A stretch of DNA of 64,000 nucleotides from Nocardia cyriacigeorgica (lineage in GTDB: Bacteria; Actinomycetota; Actinomycetes; Mycobacteriales; Mycobacteriaceae), in assembly GCF_029868385.1 (NCBI RefSeq), contig NZ_JARWNX010000062.1, positions 124,001-188,000 of the forward strand, given 5' to 3'. Shown here piece after piece: positions 60,401 to 64,000 of this stretch; within the stretch, counting starts at the first letter, position 1, and every line of letters begins with the position of its first letter. Made by a program: the position numbers and the translations under genes. The notes below the pieces were generated by a model. That model had not been told where the DNA came from, ran no database searches, and saw nothing but the letters and a program-made list of their open reading frames with translations.

Positions 60401-62061
60401 TCGAGCGGCAGATAGGCCGCACCCGATTTGATGATGCCGTACAGGCCGACCACCAGGTCGATACTCCGGCGCAGATACACACCGACGACTCGATCGGGTC
60501 CCGCGCCACCCGCGATGAGCATCCGAGCCAACCGGCTCGAACGTTCGTCCAGTTCGCGATAGGTGAGCGTCTCGTCCTCGAACTCGACGGCCGTCGCGTC
60601 GGGGCAGGCGGCGGCGCGGCTGCCGAAGATCCCGGCCAGCGTATCGAGGGCCACCGGCGCCTCGGTGGCGTTCCAGGCGTGCAGCACCCGATGCCGTTCG
60701 GCGTCGGTGATCGCGGTCAGCGACAGGGCCGCGGTCTCGGTGCCCGCGGTGAGGAAGCGGGCGAGGAAATCCAGGAACCGCTCGTGGTGCATGGCGAGTT
60801 CGGTCTCGCCGTAGAGCTGCGGGTTGGCCTCGAAATCGATGTGGATGCGGTCGCCGACGCCGTTGTAGAGGTTGATCGACAGATCCTCGACCGGACCGGT
60901 GGCCAGGACATGCAGTGAGCCGGGCAGGCTGCCGAAGGTCAGTTCGTTGTGGAACAGCATGATGTTGACCATCGGGCCGAAGAAGCCGCGGGCGTCACGG
61001 GAGTAGCCGCAATCGCGGCGGATGTCGTCGTGGCGGTAGCGCTGATGCCGCAGGGCGCCGGTGATCTGGAGTTCGACCGCGCGCACCACATCGCGCACCG
61101 TGGTCTGCTCGTCGAAACGCACCCGCAGCGGCACGACATTCGACACCACACCGGCCGAACGTCGCAGCGCGACGGTGGTGCGCGCCGAGACCGGGAGGCT
61201 CAGCACCACATCGTTGTTACCGGTGACCGAACGGACGTAGCAGGCCAGCGCGGCGGCGAACAGCGTGGAGTTCGCCGCGCCGAATGCGGTGGTCGCCGCG
61301 GTGACGGCGGCCTCGGTGCGCTCGTCGAGCACTGCGGTGGCGCGGCGGCGGCCCGGATCGGGCATGGGCACGGCGCTGTTGGCGGTGGACAGGCTGAGGG
61401 TGCCGCCCACCCCGGCGAGCTGTTCGAGCCAGTAGTCGCGATCGTTGCGGAAGCGCGCGGAATCCCGGTAGCGGGATTCGTCGGCGTAGATTTCGGCGAG
61501 CGGTGTCGCCCGCGAGACCGTCGGTTCGGTGTGGTTCTCGATCGCGGTGTAGATCTCGGCGGTGCGGGTGAGCGCGTTCATGGCGCCGTAGCCGTCGATG
61601 ATGATGTGGTGCGCGCGGGCATACCAGATGTAATCGGCGTCGCCGGTGCGCAGCACGGCGTTGGTGATGAGCGGGTCCTTGTCCAGATCGATGGGCGAGC
61701 TGGCGTGCTCGTTCATCCAGTGCATGGCCGCGGCGTGCGGATCGGATTCACCGCGCAGATCCACTCGCGCCCAACCCGGCCGATGGAACGGGTCCACCAC
61801 CTGATGCGGCACACCATCGATCTCGACCAACCGGAGCAGGCCGACCTGGGTCTCGGCGCCGAAACGCTCGATCGAGTACAGCAAACGACCCGCGTCGAGA
61901 TCACCGTGGATCTCGACGTACTGCGCGATGGTCAGCGGCACGTCCGGTCGGATGCGCTGGGCGTACCACAGCGCCGTCTGCGCAGGCGACAAGGCGAACG
62001 GTTGTGCTGAGAATTCGCCCGATGAACATTGGTCGACACGATCCGTGGCCAATGAACTCAT
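48418..62061 (-). CDS. Four-module non-ribosomal peptide synthetase with terminal thioesterase
   Basis: 4547 aa. Order by eye: C1 (HHIIIDG near 152), A1 ([10 protein letters not shown] near 624), T1 (LGGNSL near 1030); C2 (HHICGDG near 1218), A2 (near 1713), T2 (near 2090); C3 (HHIAADG near 2278), A3 (near 2768), T3 (GGTSL near 3148); C4 (HHIAMDG near 3350), A4 (near 3838), T4 (near 4222); TE (GWSLGG near 4359). All condensation HHxxxDG motifs are intact; A10 reads GKxDR in A1, A2 and A4 but GKLDT in A3. No epimerisation, methylation or heterocyclisation domains. Module 1 resembles EntF, with specificity residues DVWHFSLVDK (Ser). Read by eye, A2 is DALFMGMVAK, A3 DALFMGGVVK, A4 DALFLGVIVK, targets unassigned. 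ATG 62061 preferred over TTG 62064: GGAG lies 6 nt upstream. No MbtH-like gene is visible. Co-directional with drrAB-like genes. Confidence 0.96.
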   Translation of the reverse strand: MSSLATDRVDQCSSGEFSAQPFALSPAQTALWYAQRIRPDVPLTIAQYVEIHGDLDAGRLLYSIERFGAETQVGLLRLVEIDGVPHQVVDPFHRPGWARVDLRGESDPHAAAMHWMNEHASSPIDLDKDPLITNAVLRTGDADYIWYARAHHIIIDGYGAMNALTRTAEIYTAIENHTEPTVSRATPLAEIYADESRYRDSARFRNDRDYWLEQLAGVGGTLSLSTANSAVPMPDPGRRRATAVLDERTEAAVTAATTAFGAANSTLFAAALACYVRSVTGNNDVVLSLPVSARTTVALRRSAGVVSNVVPLRVRFDEQTTVRDVVRAVELQITGALRHQRYRHDDIRRDCGYSRDARGFFGPMVNIMLFHNELTFGSLPGSLHVLATGPVEDLSINLYNGVGDRIHIDFEANPQLYGETELAMHHERFLDFLARFLTAGTETAALSLTAITDAERHRVLHAWNATEAPVALDTLAGIFGSRAAACPDATAVEFEDETLTYRELDERSSRLARMLIAGGAGPDRVVGVYLRRSIDLVVGLYGIIKSGAAYLPLDLDYPRERMERIVQQGAPVAVLTAAADAHGVPEQTHALAIDTADLSAYSADPITDADRSAPLRADHLAYVIFTSGSTGNPKGVGVTHAAIVNRLRWMQHEYPLDAGDAVLQKTPSTFDVSVWEFFWPLQIGARLVLARPDGHRDPSYLAEIIAAKGVTTAHFVPSMLSVFVTDTDVRACTGLRRVFCSGEALPPATVRDFHAALPGPRLHNLYGPTEAAVDVTYWPCPADPDTVPIGSPVWNTQTYVLDSRLQPVPPGGVGELYLAGVQLARGYLGQPTLTADRFVANPFTPGTRMYRTGDLARWHLRGRGSAGGPERGVLEYLGRTDFQVKIRGLRIELGEIEAALLADDRVARAVCVAHSGRTGDELVAYVVAVPGARDTDGADRLDTAALLTGLRETLPAYMVPTALMELDELPLSANGKIDRAALPAPAAVARPAGRTGIAPRTEIERVLANIFAEVLELDEIGVEDGFFDLGGNSLIAARAVARINGTLGAGVTIRDLFEAGTIAALAERFATQHLDTSSPALRPTGRPARIPLSPAQQRLWILNRFAEHAAAYNMPLAVRLDGNLDVDALRAGLLDVLDRHESLRTTFPETAEGPCQVIHAATDIPLHLDAVDASDADLDALIAEFAGYGFDLRSQAPIRVALYAAGPDRHVLLLVLHHICGDGWSVAPLARDLMTAVAARAAGTAPRWTPLPVQYADFALWQRELLGEESDPSSALSRQLSYWRSALAELPDQLDLPLDRPRPLRRSTAGARHGFTIDPDIRRAAGELAVARGVSMFMVLHAAFATLLARVCASTDIVIGTPIAGRSDPALDELVGMFVNTLVLRTEVDPGAGFDRMLDVARETDLNAFANADVPFERLVEVVNPERSGGRHPLFQVMLSYDRAPELRIELPGVHTEVLPLAADIAKFDLQLEIHDDTSDGPLHAEFGYATDVFDDVTVEALARRFTAILAGAVARPDAPVGDIDILDRRERADLVPIAGAPAEPTVTLARLFAQTAERLPESVAVRFRGNDITYRELDERSNQLARVLIAHGAGPEVVVAVALPRSLHSILAIWAVAKTGAAYVPIDPGYPRERIAHMIGDSGALLGLTDPGSLSALPSWPADPGKHSLATGTWLLPGSGELDMACAAQSAAPVVDAERLGALRAGQPAYLIYTSGSTGTPKAVIVTHAGLASFANEQRYLFGVTDSARTLHFSSPSFDASVLELLLGFAAGATVVVAPADLYGGRELADFLRAERITHAFITPAALATVPCERLEDLRSVMVGGEACTQALVATWSQRYRMHNMYGPSEATVAATASAPMRAGEPIPLGHPVRGMRLFVLDNRLRPVPPGTPGELYVSGPGVARGYHGRHALSASRFPANPHGRRGERMYRTGDLVVADPSGNLRFLGRADDQIKIRGFRIELSEIDHVLRTHPGIDFALTVVHTDAHGHERLAAYVTATAPVDAAAVLDTARGRLPGYMVPAAVTVLDRIPVTPSGKLDRKALPEPVFATATGSRAPATELELRVAALFGEVLGRPITGADDSFFDVGGNSLLATRLVAAVHQQFGVELPVRTIFEAPTVAGLAAELVLAPSARRAPLTAYTPRPERVPLSLPQQRLWFLNRFAPESSAYNIAFALRIDGELDVAALGEALADIVDRHEVLRTRFPEDDQGPHQVVAPVADAVPAVEPLVTAESEIAGQLAELARRGFDLTTETPLRITLLRVADNHHVLGVAVHHIAADGWSLAPLTRDLATAYLARRGGAAPNWQPLAVQYADFGLWQREYLGEAADADSLAAEQLEFWRTQLAELPDQLPLPYDRARPAEPTQIAGTVQRTLPEPVRRALAELARAQGVSMFMVLRTALAVLLRAVTGGRDIAIGTPVAGRTQTELDDLVGMFVNTLVLRSDVDPDLAFTELLRADRDTELAAIAHADIPFERVVEELGRDPRATGRHPLFQVALTVQDAPHPRLELPGLVLHAQALDIALAKFDLELRVTDLATGDDDGAFEFVYAAELFDAATVQILADRYLTVLAAITGDPGIRVGHIDARTDTERRRFAPACGAPAGPQRTLAEIFAQTVAAHPERTAVRSGGVELTYTDLDRRSNRVARRLIRHGIGTGDRVALGLTRSVESVVTVLAVAKTGAAFVPVDPNYPADRVRHMLSDSGCAVGVTVSAHSARLRAADDREIAWIVLDDTANAEFEPAAEAAIAASERMRPTRVEDLAYLIYTSGSTGTPKGVAVTHGGLSNLAAEFRDRMGVHPDARTLHFSSPSFDAAVLDLLLMVGSGAAMIIVDPDIYGGDELAALLTTERVTHTFIIPAVLATIDRDRWPLPDLRTIMVGGEAVGPDLVGRWAPDRRMINGYGPTESTVVVTISAPFEVGAPIGIGTLVRGARAVVFDERLRPVPVGVPGELYVGGPNLARGYFDRFGLTAARFVADPCGPAGARLYRTGDVVRWSTDGQLIYLGRSDHQVKVRGFRIELGEITAALADHPDVRFAHTEVRVLAGADRIVSYVQPVPSVRELDIDAVRAHVAARLPAHMVPAALTVLDRIPLTPVGKLDTAALPEPALPAARVTRAPATDTERLVADLMSELVDAEVVGADDSFFDIGGTSLLATQLVARLAAATGTRLEVRAVFAGPTVAELAARLESGAPDDDRPPLVAGPRPQRIPLSAAQRRLWFLDRLDGSAGAHSAGTYNVPVVLRLRGHLDRAALIAALHAVQRRHETLRTIFPVVDGEPAQVILDPADATIETRTDTVPAAAVAQVIREFAATGFDLGAAAPIRAAILTVTHPAVVSNELDEHVLVLVVHHIAMDGWSLEPLAADVAAAYSAAREGRLDSIPALEIQYADYTLWQERVLGDEDDAESLIGRQLDYWRTALADLPELLAVPADRPRPATPSYRGGTVTCAVDAATHRELHAVAAGHNVSMFMLLHAALAVLLHRMTAVDDIAVGTPIAGRGDPALDRMVGMFVNTLVLRTEVDPDVAFTELLAAVRETDLDAFANADLPFERLVEVLNPARSRSHHPLFQVMLSVRNEPIRVLELPGLRIDAEDTDTGIAKFDLQFTLTENRTEGREPAGISVSIDFAHDLFDEETAARFGKRFARLLSAIAANPATATGDLDMLDPAEWSELAPVRGAQPDRPLTLPAVFTAAAAADPHAIAVRADGTEVTYSALDRWSNRLARVLIDRGVGPETLVALGIPRSVESVATVLAVAKTGAAFVPVDPNYPAGRIAHMLSDSGARLGITLAEYRDGLPSDAQWLVLDAPDIRSLVLASSGDAVTDADRIAPLRLDNPAYVIYTSGSTGTPKGVTVTHGGLSNFAAETAQRFDVRPGCRVLHFATPSFDAAMLDLLLALGGAATLVITPPGVVGGADLGRVFIEEGITHAFITTSALGTVDPDGVTELAHVLVGGEALPPDLVSRWAPGRNLYNVYGPTETTIVTIISQPMAPGTPITIGGPIRGVDATILDPRLHPVAIGVTGELHLAGAALARGYLNRPGLTATRFVANPYGKPGERMYRTGDLVRWWPGATAGAGDIEYVGRTDHQVKIRGFRIELGEIDTALAKHGGVEFATTIGHRTPAGVTALVSYVKPRAGSAVTAADLTAHLADLVPNYMVPQSIMLIDRVPLSPVGKLDRRALPEPVFTGGQGYRAPATATEAALCAAFGDALGIDRVGADDSFFELGGNSLLATKVVARLRDEGIEMPVQLMFGDATPAAIAARLDDSGVAEAMAEALSPILPLRPDTGDSLPPLFCVHPAIGLAWCYSGLLAHLPSDRPVYGLQAPHVAGGESYGSLAEAADRYVEHIRSIQPHGPYHLLGWSLGGLIAHEVAVRLQDAGEQVALLAMMDSYQLSDSLFDQAMPSIADIVGEFGSDLLDDATAIDDRMTLHEAAALLRSRPGPFAALTVDHLERLYAGYANGTVLANSFRPRVFTGDLLFFTAADDAINRADRDRCAAAWRPFVTGAVHDHQLRCDHAAMTTPEALAVIGPVLRFHLDGADRQAKEIRR

Positions 62062-62427
62062 CAATCACTCCGTTCTGCCGCTGTTCACGCAACTCCCCGA
62101 GCACTGCCGCGGCAGGCGCACGCGCGCCAGCCGTAGGACGTAGTCCACGAATGATGATTCGGAGCGTCATGGCGGCCGGATGGCCGGGGGTTCGGATTTG
62201 TTTCACATCCAACGGCCTTGGCAGAACGCCACTTTGGACAGCTACATTTTCGCTATCGCGGTCAGCGCAGGAAAACTTCCGACGGGAATGCCGAAAATCG
62301 CGCTCCGACGTGCGGGTCGTCGACCGCGACGGCTATCGACGGGCGAACAACGCAGCCGTTCACGCGCCGAGACCGCGCGCCCGCTCGAACCGGACAGATA
62401 ACGGACGTCCGGTTAGCGGATGACGTT
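62062..62427 (-). other. Intergenic region carrying the NRPS promoter
   Basis: 366 bp, no recognised gene. Contains a perfect CGGACGTCCG palindrome (62402-62411) near the lnt end and a locally AT-rich patch about 62210-62310. No IdeR-type iron box (TTAGGTTAG-like dyad) was seen, which argues against simple iron control. No regulator gene is adjacent. Confidence 0.4.
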
Positions 62428-64000
62428 TCAGGCGGACGGCTGCGCTGTTACGCCGGGCACGGAAGCCTGCTCGGTCGGCTCGTTCCGGCGCCGGGTTCGC
62501 CGGCGGATTGCCGCGATGGTCAACGCGCCCGCGGTGAGGATGATCGCGAGCCATTCGGGTGCGGCGCCGAGCCGGGTGGCCGGTGTCGTCGAATCCCGCA
62601 GCGGGAGGTCGGCGACCAAGGCGGCGGGCACGAACAATTCGGTCTGCTGCCGCACCGCGCCGTCGGCGGTGATGATGGCGCTGACCCCGGAGGTCGCCGC
62701 GACGACGAGCGCGCGTCCGTGTTCCACCGCCCGCACCCGGGACATGGCCAGCTGTTGATAGGTCATCTCGCTGTCGCCGAACGTCGCGTTGTTGGTCGGC
62801 ACCGTCAGCAACTGCGCGCCCGCGCTCATGGAATCGCGGAACGCGCGGTCGAAGGCGACCTCGTAGCAGGTGGCCACGCCGAGATCGATACCCGCGACGG
62901 CCACGGTACCGTCGCCGTGGCCGGGCACGAAGTATCCGGCCCGGTCGGCGTAATCGGAGAACAGCCGGAAGAACCCGCGCATCGGCAGATACTCGCCGAA
63001 CGGCTGGATGATGCGCTTGTCGTGCCGTGGGCCGGGACCGGCCTCCTCCGACCACACCATCATCGAGTTGGTGGTGGTGCGGTCGTCGTTGACCAGCACC
63101 GCGCCGATCAGGATCGGGGCGCCGACGCGGCGGGCGGCGCGGGTGATGATCGAGGCCGCGTCGGCATTGCGCAGCGGGTCGATATCGGAGGAGTTCTCCG
63201 GCCAGATCACCAGATCCGGCTGCGGCGCGCGACCGGCGGCCACCTCATCGGCGAGTTGTTCGGTGCGGCGGGCGTGGTTGTCGAGTACGGCACGGCGCTG
63301 TGCGTTGAACTCCAGGCCGAGCCGGGGGACGCTGCCCTGGATGGCGGCCACGGTGAGAGTGGCGTCGCCGTCGTCCGGGCCGGGCAGGGTGGGGCGCAGC
63401 GCCAGACCCGCCACGGGCATGACCGCGAGGACGAGCACCGCGGCGAGTACCGCGCGGCGGGTGCCGGGAGGGGTACTGGACCGGGCGTTGTCGTCGGGGC
63501 GGTTCTCCGATCCGCTGGGCACATCCACAGAATCGGTGCCGGTGCCGGTGCAGGTCTCGATGCCCCTGTCGGCCGGACCGTTGGCAGCGTCGGTCACCGC
63601 GACCGTGCCGCCGGGCCGCCGGACCGCGACGACCAGCGCCGCGATTCCGGTCCCGGTCAACGCGACCGCGAAGCCGACCAGTGGTGCGCCACCGTAGGCC
63701 GCGAGCGGCAGCAACCAGCCGTCGGCCTGACCGAAAGCCAGTTTGCCCCACGGGAATCCGCCGAAGGGGAAACTGGACCGACCCCATTCGGCCGTGGTCC
63801 AGGCCAGCGCGATCCACAGCGGCCATCCGGGCAGCGTGCCGAGCAGCCGCGCCATCAGCCCGAACAGACCGATGTACACCGCACACGCCGTCGACAGGGC
63901 CAGCCACGGCACCGGACCGACATAGATGCCGGTCCACGGCAGCAGCGGCAGGAAGAACCCGAGACCGGCGAGCAGCCCGTAGCCGAAACCGCCGCGCAGT
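62428..64000 (-). CDS. lnt: Apolipoprotein N-acyltransferase, 5' end outside the window
   Basis: The visible 523 codons lack the N-terminus; reading remains open past the in-frame GTG at 63912 with further hydrophobic helix (LLAGLGFFLPLLPWTGIYV). Transfers the third acyl chain to lipoproteins at the outer face of the plasma membrane. Nitrilase-domain catalytic triad: Glu in LVIWPENSSDIDP, Lys in RHDKRIIQPFGEYLP, Cys in VATCYEVAFD. A C-terminal helix (WLAIILTAGALTIAAI) follows. In M. tuberculosis this domain is fused to polyprenol-phosphate mannose synthase (Ppm1); here the frame stops without that domain. Confidence 0.94.
   Translation of the reverse strand, partial: LRGGFGYGLLAGLGFFLPLLPWTGIYVGPVPWLALSTACAVYIGLFGLMARLLGTLPGWPLWIALAWTTAEWGRSSFPFGGFPWGKLAFGQADGWLLPLAAYGGAPLVGFAVALTGTGIAALVVAVRRPGGTVAVTDAANGPADRGIETCTGTGTDSVDVPSGSENRPDDNARSSTPPGTRRAVLAAVLVLAVMPVAGLALRPTLPGPDDGDATLTVAAIQGSVPRLGLEFNAQRRAVLDNHARRTEQLADEVAAGRAPQPDLVIWPENSSDIDPLRNADAASIITRAARRVGAPILIGAVLVNDDRTTTNSMMVWSEEAGPGPRHDKRIIQPFGEYLPMRGFFRLFSDYADRAGYFVPGHGDGTVAVAGIDLGVATCYEVAFDRAFRDSMSAGAQLLTVPTNNATFGDSEMTYQQLAMSRVRAVEHGRALVVAATSGVSAIITADGAVRQQTELFVPAALVADLPLRDSTTPATRLGAAPEWLAIILTAGALTIAAIRRRTRRRNEPTEQASVPGVTAQPSA

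Noticed and set aside
48418-62427. NRPS cluster as a nocobactin or mycobactin siderophore system
   Set aside because: No salicylate or dihydroxybenzoate activation genes, no cyclisation (Cy) domain, no lysine N-hydroxylase and no IdeR-like iron box. Only the EntF-like first module recalls a siderophore.

Overview
The window is high-GC actinobacterial DNA. It most resembles a Nocardia-like mycolate actinobacterium (Mycobacteriales). Evidence: a complete 14-subunit nuo operon preceded by a receiver-only protein like mycobacterial Rv3143; an RbpA gene; a NADP-type gnd next to pgi; frequent GTG/TTG starts; and many start codons lying 12-13 nt after a TAnnnT -10 hexamer, i.e. leaderless transcripts. 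The genus is an inference.

Region 1 (1-4.4 kb): a leftward Calvin-cycle operon, cbbL-cbbS-cbbX-fbp (red-type form I RuBisCO, its AAA+ activase and a truncated class I fructose-bisphosphatase), divergent from a LysR-type cbbR. A 24-bp near-palindrome lies in the shared promoter region. Region 2 (4.5-20.9 kb): receiver protein, then nuoA-N, tightly overlapped. NuoH and NuoI are read as one polypeptide. Region 3 (20.9-30 kb): an ABC-F ATPase with a consensus promoter and an 8-residue upstream ORF; an SBF-type transporter divergent from a LysR regulator; an SDR-like protein lacking its catalytic lysine; a DUF4153-like membrane protein with an 8-residue tandem repeat; and an OmpR/HisK two-component pair. 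Region 4 (30-33 kb): a His-rich membrane protein, a PCu(A)C copper lipoprotein and a Tat-exported Dyp peroxidase. Region 5 (33-37.6 kb): gnd and pgi, divergent from a DeoR-type regulator. Region 6 (37.6-46.5 kb): an MpaB/Lcp-like oxygenase, a 32-residue peptide gene with its own terminator, a methyltransferase, small secreted and membrane proteins, a GT9 glycosyltransferase, an ArsR regulator, an M23 endopeptidase, a zinc-ribbon protein and rbpA. Region 7 (46.5-62.1 kb): a leftward three-gene cluster of a 4547-residue NRPS followed by DrrA-like ATPase and DrrB-like permease. Region 8 (62.4-64 kb): the C-terminal part of apolipoprotein N-acyltransferase.

How the parts fit: the cbb operon gives CO2 fixation capacity and abuts the respiratory complex I operon; gnd, pgi and fbp handle sugar phosphates. 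The NRPS reads C-A-T x4 plus a thioesterase, without epimerisation domains. Its first module resembles EntF and carries a serine-type code, so a Ser-first tetrapeptide, possibly N-acylated and exported by the DrrAB pair, is predicted. In Mycobacterium tuberculosis rbpA (Rv2050) is next to the lnt/ppm1 gene (Rv2051c); here the NRPS cassette occupies that junction, which suggests insertion of an accessory cluster. No RNA genes, CRISPR array or insertion sequence were seen.
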